Positions 8,726-17,829 are shown, counted from the first letter of the stretch. The stretch: 64,000 bases of DNA from an uncultured Bacteroides sp. (GCF_910585845.1 NZ_CAJUHF010000001.1:1-64000), one strand, 5' to 3'. A program made the numbers and translations. Notes: generated by a model not told the origin, from the sequence alone.

Positions 8726-10003
8726 ATGCTGACATTCAAAGCAGAGATACTAAAAAACAAACAGAAAAGCGATGGTACATACAATGTGAAGATTAGAATG
8801 ACCTATAATAGAGAGGTCAAAAGGCTGGAAACCAACATCTTTGTCAGGCAAGAGGACTTAACCAAGTCTTTCAAGCTAAAGAATCCCAAGTTCATCCAAG
8901 AAGCAGATGCCATAGTAAGGCACTATCAAGAGGAATGCACCAAACTGCAAATTGATATAAACCACTATATCTTGGATGAAATTATAACCCTCTTGAAGGG
9001 AGAACAAAAGAAATCCCAAGAGATTGACTTCATCCAGTTTAGTAGAGAATGGATAGCTCATGCCACTATTAAAGGTGCTGAGAACTATACATCAGCCATC
9101 AATGCCTTTGTGCAGTTCCTTGGAAAAGACAAATTAGTTATCCAGCAACTGACAACTTCTTTACTTAAAGAGTTTATAGACTATCTTGTCAGGAAGAGAG
9201 AAGAAAGAATAAAAATGTTTAAGAAACAAGGTAAAAGGATTCCATCCAACAGGGTGGTTTCTTTATATCTTGGCAGTACCAGGCATTTATTTAATGAAGC
9301 AAAGAAGCAGTATAATGACTATGATAGGGATATAATTCTCATCCCTCATTCTCCATTTGAGAACTTCAAGATTCCCAAACAAGAAGCCATAAGGAAAAGG
9401 GCTATTTCTGCGGAAGACATATTAAGGATATACAAAATGCCTTATCTTCTTGATGGCAAAGGCAGGGAGAAAGTAGGCAGGTTTAATCTTGCAAAAGACT
9501 ATTTTATCCTTTCTTTTGGATTGATAGGCATGAACTCTGCTGATTTATATTCATGTGAGGAAATCAAGGATGATATAATCATCTATTATAGAGCTAAAAC
9601 CTCAGAGCGGAGAAATGACAAAGCCAAGATGAAAGTAAAACTGACGGGTATTATCAAACCTTTAGTGGAGAAATACAGAGATAGGACAGGTAAGAGGGTG
9701 TTCAACTTCTATAAGCACTATTCTACAGCAGATGGTTTCAATAAGGCTATCAACTACGGCTTGAAACAAATTGGAGAAATCTTGCAAATAGATGATTTGG
9801 AATACTACGCAGCCCGCCATAGTTGGGCTACCTTGGCAGTCAATAAGGCAGGTATAGACAAATATACAGTCCATGCAGCACTAAACCACATAGATGAAGC
9901 CATGAAAGTCACAGACATATACATTGAAAGAGACTTTAAGATTGAGAATGAAGCTAATTCTAAAGTTCTTAAATATGTGTTTGGCAGTGGTCTCCAGAAG
10001 TAA
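8726..10003 (+). CDS. Tyrosine recombinase / phage-type integrase
   Basis: The product has 425 residues: an N-terminal arm-binding region, a SAM-like core-binding domain (about 100-200) and a C-terminal catalytic domain. Catalytic candidates are Lys in YRAKTS, Arg364 in AARHSW, His in LNHID and nucleophile Tyr399 in TDIYIE. The usual box I Arg is replaced (LIGMNSADL) and the box II His is Tyr, as is common in Bacteroidetes integrases. It lies 130 bp after the tRNA 3' half. No other phage or ICE genes follow, so it may be the last relic of an element. It is clearly homologous to the integrase at 42461-43783. Confidence 0.92.
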   Translation: MLTFKAEILKNKQKSDGTYNVKIRMTYNREVKRLETNIFVRQEDLTKSFKLKNPKFIQEADAIVRHYQEECTKLQIDINHYILDEIITLLKGEQKKSQEIDFIQFSREWIAHATIKGAENYTSAINAFVQFLGKDKLVIQQLTTSLLKEFIDYLVRKREERIKMFKKQGKRIPSNRVVSLYLGSTRHLFNEAKKQYNDYDRDIILIPHSPFENFKIPKQEAIRKRAISAEDILRIYKMPYLLDGKGREKVGRFNLAKDYFILSFGLIGMNSADLYSCEEIKDDIIIYYRAKTSERRNDKAKMKVKLTGIIKPLVEKYRDRTGKRVFNFYKHYSTADGFNKAINYGLKQIGEILQIDDLEYYAARHSWATLAVNKAGIDKYTVHAALNHIDEAMKVTDIYIERDFKIENEANSKVLKYVFGSGLQK

Positions 10004-10235
10004 GTAGGTTTAAAAGAATCTCTATGGTTTATTGGATTATGGAGATTCTTTACTATTTTTGTTATATCAATAATTTCCTAACATAATGGATATGGATTAT
10101 AAGGTAGATTTTATAGAAAAGAAGTGGTTACAGAGAAAATATCAACTTCAAAATTACTGGAACACATTTTAGGCTTTTTCATCGAGAAAACATCATCTTT
10201 CGTAGATTTTATTTTTAGTTTTTCTTTCTTTCCTG
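10004..10235. other. AT-rich spacer after the integrase
   Basis: No gene, repeat or terminator that I can support, apart from a weak hairpin-like stretch right after the integrase stop (GAATCTC/GAGATTC around 10016-10050). Confidence 0.4.
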
Positions 10236-10445
10236 TACCTTTGTATTCGAATAGAAAGTAGTGCAAGGAGAACAGAGGATAATAGTTGTACTTATTCTTT
10301 CCCCTGTTTGATGTTTGGAGGAATCTTTGGACTGCTTTATCAGAATTTGTAGAGACTCTCTCTCTAAATAGCGTTTTTTTTCATGTATTATTGACTGTGC
10401 CGTTCCATATCCGTGAGGAGAGGGGACGGCTTTTCTTGGTGCAAT
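10236..10445 (+). ncRNA. Possible small RNA transcription unit (tentative)
   Basis: A good -7 box TACCTTTG lies at 10236-10243. About 190 bp on, an 8-bp stem (10399-10406 with 10433-10440, GCCGTTCC/GGGACGGC) is followed by TTTTCTT, like an intrinsic terminator. The -33 region is poor (TTTA). A 67-codon frame inside looks spurious. The length is reminiscent of 6S-like RNAs, but I cannot recognise a family. Confidence 0.25.
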
Positions 10446-10551
10446 ATGGATGCCTTAAAGGCAGATACAAGACTATTTTTGTGGAATAACCAATTGTAAT
10501 CCTTCCTGAAAAATGCTGAAGCCTCAAGAGCTATTGGCTCTCTAAAAGAAA

Positions 10552-10745
10552 TGGTGTCATAGTTCTCTTTTTACGAAAAATGAAGGTGTGCCAAAACTCC
10601 TTTTTTGAAAAAATGGAGGGTGTGTCATAATGCCTTTTGACAACCTCAATTCTTCTAATTTGAGCATTATGATACACCCTTAAGTTTTGTCAATTTGGGC
10701 ATTATGACACACACTAATTCTTTCAATTTGGGCATTATGACCCCT
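10552..10745. repeat. Six-unit nested inverted repeat array
   Basis: Three left units (near 10552, 10584 and 10617; consensus GGTGTGTCATAATGCC) face three inverted right units (10657, 10691 and 10723; consensus AATTTGGGCATTATGACAC). The innermost pair folds as AGGGTGTGTCATAATGC with GCATTATGATACACCCT. It lies downstream of the minus-strand YfhO-like gene and could terminate it. The repeated units themselves suggest amplification of a palindromic element. Confidence 0.6.
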
Positions 10746-10817
10746 ATTATTCACTCTTTTATATCAGGAAAACAGGGAAGGAAATGCATCTTTTCCCTCT
10801 TCTGCCTAAAAAAAGAA

Positions 10818-13325
10818 TTAGCGCAGACTTACTTTCCTCCGATACACGATAACTAATGCCATAATTCCGATAACCATCAGTGCCAGTGCCGCATAAGCGA
10901 TACCTTCCGTCACATGCAGGCTCTTCGGATCGAAGCGCATTTCGATGGTATGCTGTCCGGCAGGGACGTACATCGAACGCAAGATGTAGTCAGCGCGAGC
11001 AATGTCGGCCTTTTCTCCGTCAATAGTGGCTATCCAGCCATCCGGATAATAGATTTCGGAGAATACGGCTATGCCGTCTTTTGCATTGTCTGTTTCGTAG
11101 ACCAGGCGATTCGGTTCGTAGCTTGCCAGACGGATGCTTGAGAGACTGTCCTTGTAAGAAACCGTCATATCTTTCAGCATTCCCTTGAAACGGACATCCA
11201 CTACGGCTGTCTCGGTGGGCAATATGGCATGCAGGGCATCGATCTCCTGATTGGCATTGTCCACATACTCTATCTTATCTACAAACCAAGCATTACCGTT
11301 GGCATGCGGATTCATGACAGAAACGGTCTGCCCCTGTCCGACGGGAAGAATGAAGTATTTCGTGTTCAGCATGTTCAGTACACGGAATTTGGAAGCATCC
11401 ACGCTGTCCATCTCTCCGCCGGTGCTGACGATAGCTTGATAAGCGGCTTGCATTTCGGGGGTAATGTGGTGTTCTATCATCTCCTGATAGCGGCGCAGCT
11501 TGGCGGCATGATAACCTGCCACGCTTTTGTGCCAGTAAGAAGTCCTGTTCTCGCTGAATGCATCGTTGGAAAGACTGAAGACACGATAGTTAGGATCGGG
11601 ATCCTGCAGGATTTGCTCGTCGGTAGCCGTTTTCTTGAATGTATCGGTCTGTGCGGAACGGGAGATAAACTGGCCGTCGTGCAAGTAACGCTTGTTGACT
11701 CCCCACATATCCGTTATGCAGAGGATAGCAATACCCGCAATCACGATCTCTTTTTTGAGCTTTCTGCCGTAGTAGAGCCACAACAGTATGCAGCCAATCA
11801 CGATGATGAAGAAACTGCGCAATGCGTCGGAACTGACCATCGAGGCACGCATCTCTCCTAAGTTGGCCAGTATGCCGGACAATTCTTCTTGGGGAATCAT
11901 TCCCTGACTGACCGCGTTCTGCAACATTCGCGCTTCCTGCGCGGGGATAAACGAAGAGCTGAAAGCGCCAGGCATGATAGTCAGAATCAAAGCTACGCCT
12001 GCCGTCAGCCCGAGGCTGATACCGACAAATTTCAGTTCCCTTTTCAGTATCTTCGGCTCTTCCAGTATCTCTTTCAGGGTGAAGATGGCAAGCAGAGGAA
12101 TCGTGAATTCTGCAATGACAAGGATGGACGACACAGCACGGAACTTGCTATACATGGGGATGTAGTCGATAAAGAAATCCGTCAGCGGCATGAAGTTCTT
12201 TCCCCATGCCAGGACGATGGAGAAGCACGTGGCTCCGAGCAGTGCCCACTTCAACGGCCCTTTGACAATGAAACAACCCAAGATGAAAAGGAACAGTACG
12301 AAAGCACCCACATAGACAGGACCCGACGTCATGGGCTGGTCTCCAAAGTATTGGGACAGCTGCTGATAGAGGCTGACGTACATCGGATTAGCCTTCTCCA
12401 TTGCGGTCTCGTTGGCAGCAAGGGGAACGGAAGCACCGCCTTTGAAGTTGGGCACCAAAAGGGTCCAGGTTTCGCCGATGCCATAGCTCCAGTGCGTGAT
12501 GTAGTCGCGATCCAGTCCGCTGCTGGTCTGCTTGGCGGCGTCGCCGGTTGTGACAAGCTCGCTTTTGCTGCGCATGGTCTCTTTGCTGTACTTATAGGTG
12601 TGGTACAGGTTCGACAGATTGATGCATACGCCGATGAGGGCGGCTATGGCAAGCACGCCGCTGGCTTTGCAGAACTGCGGTAATGTCTTGTTGCGCCATG
12701 CATCCTCAAGGTAGGCGCCTACGATGAACAGGATGACGAACAGGAAGTAATAGCTCATCTGCACATGGTTCGACAAGATTTGCAGGGCAACGAACAGTGC
12801 CGTGACGACGCCTCCCGCCAGATACTTCCCCCGATATGCCAGCACGATACCGGCTATTGTAGGGGGGATGTATGCCAGTGTGATGAACTTCCAGATGTGT
12901 CCGGCAGAGATCAGGATGAAGAAGTAGGAAGAGAAAGCCCACATCACTCCGCCCAAACCTGCCAACCACGACGGTATGCCGAATACGCGCAACAGGATGA
13001 AGAAACCCAGCATCAGGATGAAAGTCAGGTTCACGTAGGAGGGAAGGAACAGTTGGTAGGCTTTCTGTATCCATGTCAGTGGCCGGGTCGATTCGTAACT
13101 GGGGGCTATCTGATAGGTAGGCATGCCGCCGAACAGTGAGTTTGTCCAGCGTGTATATTCGCCGGTTTCCTCATGATATTTTGCCGCTTCTTGTCCGGCA
13201 CCGGCACCGGCAGCAGTATCATGTTGGAAAAGAATGCGTCCCTCGATATCTGCCGGGAAGAAATAGGCGAACGAAAGAACTGCATAAACAAGAATGACCA
13301 GTAGGTCGGGAAGGATCTTCTTCAT
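10818..13325 (-). CDS. YfhO-family polytopic membrane protein
   Basis: The product has 835 residues from MKKILPDLL. About a dozen hydrophobic helices fill residues 5-560 (for example LLVILVYAVLSFAYFF and FILMLGFFILLRVFGIPSWLAGL). A soluble C-terminal domain and one last helix (IAYAALALMVIGIMALVIVY) follow. YfhO proteins resemble GT-C glycosyltransferases and have been linked to transfer of sugars to envelope polymers. The acceptor here is unknown. A longer frame opens at 13430, but its extra residues come from the A/T-rich repeat upstream (repetitive MENGKWKGENGK), so the ATG at 13325 is preferred. Confidence 0.85.
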   Translation of the reverse strand: MKKILPDLLVILVYAVLSFAYFFPADIEGRILFQHDTAAGAGAGQEAAKYHEETGEYTRWTNSLFGGMPTYQIAPSYESTRPLTWIQKAYQLFLPSYVNLTFILMLGFFILLRVFGIPSWLAGLGGVMWAFSSYFFILISAGHIWKFITLAYIPPTIAGIVLAYRGKYLAGGVVTALFVALQILSNHVQMSYYFLFVILFIVGAYLEDAWRNKTLPQFCKASGVLAIAALIGVCINLSNLYHTYKYSKETMRSKSELVTTGDAAKQTSSGLDRDYITHWSYGIGETWTLLVPNFKGGASVPLAANETAMEKANPMYVSLYQQLSQYFGDQPMTSGPVYVGAFVLFLFILGCFIVKGPLKWALLGATCFSIVLAWGKNFMPLTDFFIDYIPMYSKFRAVSSILVIAEFTIPLLAIFTLKEILEEPKILKRELKFVGISLGLTAGVALILTIMPGAFSSSFIPAQEARMLQNAVSQGMIPQEELSGILANLGEMRASMVSSDALRSFFIIVIGCILLWLYYGRKLKKEIVIAGIAILCITDMWGVNKRYLHDGQFISRSAQTDTFKKTATDEQILQDPDPNYRVFSLSNDAFSENRTSYWHKSVAGYHAAKLRRYQEMIEHHITPEMQAAYQAIVSTGGEMDSVDASKFRVLNMLNTKYFILPVGQGQTVSVMNPHANGNAWFVDKIEYVDNANQEIDALHAILPTETAVVDVRFKGMLKDMTVSYKDSLSSIRLASYEPNRLVYETDNAKDGIAVFSEIYYPDGWIATIDGEKADIARADYILRSMYVPAGQHTIEMRFDPKSLHVTEGIAYAALALMVIGIMALVIVYRRKVSLR

Positions 13326-13330
13326 TGTAT

Positions 13331-13438
13331 AAAAATGGAAAGTGGAAAATGGAAAGTGGAAAATGGAGAATGGAGAATGAAGAATGGAGAATAATTTTCC
13401 ATTTTCACCTTTCCATTTTCCATTTTCCACTTATTTTA
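13331..13438. repeat. GGAAAATGG-rich hairpin between yfhO-like gene and ahcY
   Basis: Several copies of AAAATGGAAAGTGG and GGAGAATGGAGAAT are followed by the complementary TTTTCCATTTTC and CTTTCCATTTTCC runs, giving a long imperfect hairpin. Related stretches occur at 19471-19503 and 39912-40001. It overlaps the last codons of ahcY and may act as its terminator. Confidence 0.6.
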
Positions 13439-14854
13439 ATAACGATAGTGTTCAGCCTTATACGGTCCGTCTACGCTTACGCCGATGTAGGCGGCTTGTT
13501 CGGGAGTCAGTTTGGTCAGCTTCACGCCGATCTTTTCGAGGTGCAGGCGTGCCACTTCTTCGTCGAGATGTTTGGGCAAGCGGTAAACACCGGTTTCATA
13601 TTTCTTGTTGAACAATTCGATCTGTGCCAGGGTCTGGTTGGTGAACGAGTTGCTCATGACGAAAGAAGGATGTCCGGTGGCGCAACCCAAGTTGACCAGA
13701 CGACCGTCGGCAAGCAGGATGATGCTGTGTCCGTCGGGGAAATAGTAGCGGTCTACCTGCGGCTTGATGTTGACACACTTGATGCCAGGGTAATGCTTGA
13801 GCGCATCTACCTGGATTTCGTTGTCGAAGTGACCGATATTGCAGACGATGGCTTGGTCTTTCATTTTCTCCATGTGGTCGATGCGGACGATGTCGATGTT
13901 GCCGGTGGTGGTGACAAAGATATTGCCTTGGGTGCAGGCATCTTCCATCGTGACAACCTCAAAACCTTCCATAGCAGCTTGCAGGGCGCAGATAGGGTCT
14001 ACTTCCGTCACCAGCACACGGGCGCCGTATGAACGCATGGAGTGTGAGCAGCCCTTACCCACGTCGCCGTAGCCGCATACGACTACTACCTTGCCGGCAA
14101 TCATTACGTCCGTGGCACGCTTGATGCCGTCGGCAAGCGATTCGCGGCAACCGTACAGGTTGTCGAACTTCGATTTCGTCACAGAGTCGTTCACGTTGAA
14201 TGCCGGGAACAACAGTTTGCCTTCTTCCTGCATCTGATACAGACGGTGTACACCGGTGGTGGTCTCTTCGGACACGCCACGCACTTCAGCAGCTACGCGA
14301 TGCCAACGTGTGGGGTCTTCTGCCAATACACGTTTCAGAATGGCGTTCAGTTCGATTTCGTCTTCCGCATGGGCTTCCTTGTCCAAGATGGAGGCATTGC
14401 TTTCGGCTTCATGTCCCACGTGTATCATCATGGTGGCGTCGCCGCCGTCGTCCACGATCACCGTCGGGCCTTTGCCGCCGGGGAAGTTCAGTGCCTGAAG
14501 CGTACACCACCAGTAGTCTTCCAGTGTCTCGCCTTTCCAGGCAAACACGGATACGCCTGAGGCGGCAATGGCGGCAGCGGCATGGTCTTGTGTGGAGTAT
14601 ATGTTGCAGGAACACCAGCGTACTTCCGCACCCAGTTTCACGAGGGTTTCGATCAGCACGGCTGTCTGGATGGTCATGTGCAGGGAGCCCATGATGCGGG
14701 CACCTTTCAGCGGTTTTGTTTCTCCATACTTTTCGCGAAGAGCCATGAGGCCGGGCATTTCTTGTTCTGCCAGATCGATTTCCTTGCGACCGAAGTCGGC
14801 AAGCGTAATGTCTGCCACCTTATAGGGCAGAGTAGAGAATAATTCTTTGGACAT
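13436..14854 (-). CDS. ahcY: Adenosylhomocysteinase
   Basis: The product has 472 residues from MSKELFSTLPYKVADI. It splits S-adenosylhomocysteine into adenosine and homocysteine in the activated methyl cycle, using bound NAD. Visible signatures are the NAD-binding GYGDVGKGCSHSM, the SAHH signature CNIYSTQDHAAAAIA, TGNIDIV and the C-terminal PYKAEHYRY typical of the family. The length fits bacterial enzymes with the inserted segment. An 11-residue upstream extension is rejected because it would start inside the leader, about 23 bp downstream of the strong promoter at 14885-14916. Confidence 0.97.
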   Translation of the reverse strand: MSKELFSTLPYKVADITLADFGRKEIDLAEQEMPGLMALREKYGETKPLKGARIMGSLHMTIQTAVLIETLVKLGAEVRWCSCNIYSTQDHAAAAIAASGVSVFAWKGETLEDYWWCTLQALNFPGGKGPTVIVDDGGDATMMIHVGHEAESNASILDKEAHAEDEIELNAILKRVLAEDPTRWHRVAAEVRGVSEETTTGVHRLYQMQEEGKLLFPAFNVNDSVTKSKFDNLYGCRESLADGIKRATDVMIAGKVVVVCGYGDVGKGCSHSMRSYGARVLVTEVDPICALQAAMEGFEVVTMEDACTQGNIFVTTTGNIDIVRIDHMEKMKDQAIVCNIGHFDNEIQVDALKHYPGIKCVNIKPQVDRYYFPDGHSIILLADGRLVNLGCATGHPSFVMSNSFTNQTLAQIELFNKKYETGVYRLPKHLDEEVARLHLEKIGVKLTKLTPEQAAYIGVSVDGPYKAEHYRY

Positions 14855-14884
14855 GTTTCTTACTAATTTAAAATAAAAGTGTTG

Positions 14885-14916
14885 CAAAGATAGAACATTC
14901 TGAGTGGTAGGGCAAA
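14885..14916 (-). promoter_or_regulatory. Bacteroides promoter of ahcY
   Basis: On the minus strand TTTG (14916-14913), a 20-bp spacer and TATCTTTG (14892-14885) match the Bacteroides -33/-7 consensus. Transcription should begin about 14878, leaving a leader of some 25 nt. Confidence 0.8.
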
Positions 14917-14969
14917 AGCTCTTTATCTTTTTTAACCTGCATTCATTGCGGGAACTGGCGTATCCCTCT

Positions 14970-15062
14970 CACAGGAGTTAACGTATTCCCCTCACAAGAG
15001 TTAATGCATCCCTCTCACAAGAGTTAATGCATTTCTTTCGCAAAGGTTGGCATATCCCTCTC
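14970..15062. repeat. Degenerate 23-bp tandem repeat array
   Basis: About four units of the pattern CAAGAGTTAATGCATCCCTCTCA lie head to tail. They degrade at both ends; a further degenerate unit lies just before. The last unit runs into the stop codon of the acyl-CoA ligase gene (minus strand TGA from CTCA). There is no spacer/repeat alternation, so it is not a CRISPR. Confidence 0.7.
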
Positions 15063-16707
15063 AGATGATCGTGATTCCTTGTTTCTCACATAGCGCTACG
15101 CCCAGATCCTTCAACTTGAACTTCTGTATCTTACCGCTGCCCGTCATGGGGAACTCGTCAACGAAAAAGACATATTTCGGTATTTTGTAGCGCGAAATTT
15201 TTCCCATGCAGAAGTCTCTTACGTCAGATTCTTGCATGTCCACTCCCTCGTGCAGGATGATGAAAGCGCCTACTTCTTCGCCATATTTCTTTGACGGTAT
15301 GCCTGCCACCTGCACATCCTTTACGCCTTCCAGCTGGTAGAGGAACTCTTCGATCTCGCGCGGGTAGATGTTCTCGCCGCCGCGGATGATCATGTCCTTG
15401 ATGCGTCCGGTGATGCGGTAGTTGCCGTCCTCGTCTTTGATGCCGAGGTCGCCGGAGTGCAGGAATCCGTCTTTGTCGATGACTTCCGCCGTGGCCTGCG
15501 GATTCTTGTAGTAACCTTTCATGGTGTTGTATCCTCGGTTACACATCTCTCCTTGCACGCCTACGGGACATTCCAGTCCGGTCTCAGGATCGATGACCCG
15601 GACTTCGGTGTGTTCAAAATCCCGCCCAACGGTATTGCAGCGCACCTCGAACGGGTCGTCGATGCGTGTGGCGGTCATGCCCGGCGCGGCTTCGGTCAGC
15701 CCGTAGACGCTGGTCACTTTCATGAACATCTTCTCTTCCACCTGTTTCATCAGCTCTACGGGGCAGAGCGAGCCGGCCATGATGCCCGTACGCAGGCTCG
15801 ACATATCGAACATGTCGAACATCGGGTGGTTCAGTTCGGCAATGAACATAGTGGGTACGCCATAGAGTGCCGTGCAGCGTTCCTTGTGTATGGAGGCAAG
15901 CACCACTAAAGGATTGAACCGTTCCACCATCACTTCCGTGCAACCGTGTGTCAGGCAGTTCATCGTGGCGAGCACCACACCGAAACAGTGGAACAGGGGG
16001 ACGCAGACGCAGAGCTTGTCGTCGGCAGTGAATTTCATGTGTTCGCCTGTCAGGTATCCGTTGTTGGCGATGTTATAGTGGGTCAGCATCACGCCTTTGG
16101 GGAATCCGGTGGTGCCGGAAGTGTATTGCATGTTGACTACGTCATGGCAGCTGACCCGGCTTTTGAGTTCTTCCAGACGATTGTCTTCCACGTTGTCGCC
16201 CAGGAGCAGGATTTCTGCGGTGTTGTACATGCCGCGGTGCTTCTCCTGTCCCACGTAGATTACGTTCTTCATGTGCGGGAAGCGTTCGCTCTTCAGGTGT
16301 CCGCGTTGGCAGGTCTTCAGTTCCGGCAGCATGGTGTAGGTCATCTGCACGAAGTCGCTGTCTTTCTCGCCATTGACGATGCAGAGGGTGTGCATGTCCG
16401 AGTTCTCGCACAGGTATTCCAGTTCATGCTGCTTGTAGTTGGTGTTTACGGTGACGGCCACCGCGCCTATCTTGGCGCATGCATAGAGTATGGTGAGCCA
16501 GTCGGGCACATTGGCGGCCCACAAGCCCACGTGTGTGCCGTGCTCCACTCCTATGGCAGCCAGTCCTTTTGCCATGTCGTCCACCCGTTGGTTGAACTGC
16601 TTCCAGGTGAAACGCAGGTTACGGTCGGAATAGACGATATATTCTTTGTCGGGCGTGGTTTCCGCCCAGTGTTCCAGCCATTGGCCGAGGGTTCTTTCGT
16701 ATAGCAT
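15061..16707 (-). CDS. AMP-forming acyl-CoA synthetase (fatty acid-CoA ligase type)
   Basis: The product has 548 residues. It has the adenylate-forming P-loop YTSGTTGFPKG at about 193-203, the YGLTEAAPG (A5) region, HSGDLGIKDEDGNYRITGRIKDMIIRGGENIYP (A7-A8) and the C-terminal catalytic lysine region GSGKIQKFKL near 520. It activates a carboxylic acid with ATP and loads it on CoA. Similarity is to medium/long-chain fatty acid ligases (FadD-like), but substrate cannot be read. It starts 26 bp after the Xre-cupin regulator gene on the same strand, which suggests a two-gene operon. Confidence 0.93.
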   Translation of the reverse strand: MLYERTLGQWLEHWAETTPDKEYIVYSDRNLRFTWKQFNQRVDDMAKGLAAIGVEHGTHVGLWAANVPDWLTILYACAKIGAVAVTVNTNYKQHELEYLCENSDMHTLCIVNGEKDSDFVQMTYTMLPELKTCQRGHLKSERFPHMKNVIYVGQEKHRGMYNTAEILLLGDNVEDNRLEELKSRVSCHDVVNMQYTSGTTGFPKGVMLTHYNIANNGYLTGEHMKFTADDKLCVCVPLFHCFGVVLATMNCLTHGCTEVMVERFNPLVVLASIHKERCTALYGVPTMFIAELNHPMFDMFDMSSLRTGIMAGSLCPVELMKQVEEKMFMKVTSVYGLTEAAPGMTATRIDDPFEVRCNTVGRDFEHTEVRVIDPETGLECPVGVQGEMCNRGYNTMKGYYKNPQATAEVIDKDGFLHSGDLGIKDEDGNYRITGRIKDMIIRGGENIYPREIEEFLYQLEGVKDVQVAGIPSKKYGEEVGAFIILHEGVDMQESDVRDFCMGKISRYKIPKYVFFVDEFPMTGSGKIQKFKLKDLGVALCEKQGITII

Positions 16708-16732
16708 AGCAATTGATAATTGTCAATTGTTT

Positions 16733-17308
16733 TCAGATCGGAGTATAAATTACTGCAAGTATCTTTGCTGCCTGCCCTTTGTATGCGTGTACGTGATGCG
16801 GCACGATAGAGTCGTAGTAGATGCTGTCTCCTTCTTCGAGCAGGTAGGTGTTTTTGCCGTAACTGATTTCCATGACCCCTTCCATGACCATGATGAACTC
16901 TTCGCCTTCGTGTGAGGAGAGCACGAAATCATTGTCTTCGGTGGCGGCCACGTCGATGATGAAAGGCTCCATGTGTCGGTCGGCTTTCGACTTGGAGAGG
17001 GAATGATACTCCATGTGCTTACGGCTCTGTATGGCATTGTTGGAGAAGCTGATGGTGTCTTTGGCTTCCGTCTTGCGGCAGATGGCGGGTCCTGTCTCGT
17101 CCTGATCGTCGAGGAATGTGCCCAGCCGGACGCCCAGCACGCGGGCTATCTTGATGAGCGGAGCCAATGAGGGCAGGTCGATGTTGTTTTCTATACGTTC
17201 AATCTGTTCCACGGCTAAGCCGGAACGTTCAGCCAATTGTTCCATGCTGATGGACTGGCTTTCGCGGAGAGACTTGATTTTTTCTCCGACAATCTTGCTG
17301 GTATCCAT
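16733..17308 (-). CDS. Xre-family regulator with C-terminal cupin sensor
   Basis: The product has 191 residues. The N-terminal HTH covers about 10-65 (MEQLAERSGLAVEQIERIENN). A cupin_2 barrel covers about 115-188 (HEGEEFIMVMEGVMEISYGKNTYLLEEGDSIYYDS, then PHHVHAYKG). This layout is widespread (SutR/PuuR-like); the cupin binds a small ligand. It lies just upstream of and co-directional with the acyl-CoA ligase. The likely job is control of that gene in response to a metabolite, which is inferred. Confidence 0.93.
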   Translation of the reverse strand: MDTSKIVGEKIKSLRESQSISMEQLAERSGLAVEQIERIENNIDLPSLAPLIKIARVLGVRLGTFLDDQDETGPAICRKTEAKDTISFSNNAIQSRKHMEYHSLSKSKADRHMEPFIIDVAATEDNDFVLSSHEGEEFIMVMEGVMEISYGKNTYLLEEGDSIYYDSIVPHHVHAYKGQAAKILAVIYTPI

Positions 17309-17357
17309 AATGATAGAATTTAGGGACTAAAAGTTATAAATCATAATTGTTAAATTG

Positions 17358-17389
17358 CAAAAATACAGTAAACTTTTACTTGTTGCAAG
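17358..17389 (-). promoter_or_regulatory. Promoter of the Xre-cupin/ligase operon
   Basis: Minus-strand TATTTTTG (17365-17358) with CTTG 20 bp upstream (17389-17386) fits the Bacteroides consensus with one mismatch in the -33 box. Confidence 0.6.
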
Positions 17390-17531
17390 GATATGGGAAG
17401 AAAAGTTCTGATAAAGCCGGCGGATTTCTGTCATTTATTGAATATTTCTTTTGAATATTTCTATTTAACTTCGATATAGTCTTTACATTATCTTTTATGA
17501 TTTCCTGATGTGTTTTCATACAGATAACCTA

Positions 17532-17594
17532 TTGGCGAAATTAAATTAACCTGTTGGCGGAATTAAAATAGCGCATATCCGTTGGCGGAATTTA
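17532..17594 (+). repeat. Three TTGGCGGAATTA words
   Basis: TTGGCGAAATTAAA (17532), TTGGCGGAATTAAA (17554) and TTGGCGGAATTTA (17582) are spaced 22 and 28 bp apart. The inverted word TTAATTCCGCCAA recurs at about 22912, on the far side of the DUF4373-smalltalk cassette. Confidence 0.5.
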
Positions 17595-17637
17595 GAGCCT
17601 GTTTAAATTTTATTCAACCTAAATTTAAACAGGCTCT
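17594..17637. mobile_element. Short MITE-like palindrome (44 bp)
   Basis: Perfect 17-bp arms (AGAGCCTGTTTAAATTT and its complement) flank a 10-bp loop. Outside the GAGCCTG ends, TTA is repeated directly (17592-17594 and 17637-17639), which looks like a 3-bp target duplication. The same ends and the same TTA flank a larger copy at 21306-21479, so this is probably an internally deleted member of one family. Confidence 0.65.
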
Positions 17638-17829
17638 TAATTGAATACCGGATTTTATACGGCAATAGACGGGAGAACAGGCGGAGTTTTCTCTCCTTTT
17701 GCTTCTATAAAGTTAAAAAGTATAAAGAACTTGTGCTTTTGAGCTAAAAAACGCTGCGTGATTTGGTTTTTAGAAATTCAAGTGGTAAATTTACCTCGTT
17801 TAAGGATAATTCTATAATCCGCATTAGAG

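Noticed and set aside
10286..10489. 67-codon plus-strand frame
   Set aside because: No ribosome site, atypical composition, and it spans the hairpin of the candidate small RNA.
13326..13430. N-terminal extension of the YfhO-like protein
   Set aside because: The residues come from the GGAAAATGG repeat and would precede a good membrane-protein start at 13325.
14970..15062. CRISPR array
   Set aside because: Units abut without unique spacers, drift in sequence, and no cas genes are near.
17341..17530. Riboswitch ahead of the Xre-cupin/ligase operon
   Set aside because: Only a promoter with a short leader is seen on the minus strand; no stable fold.
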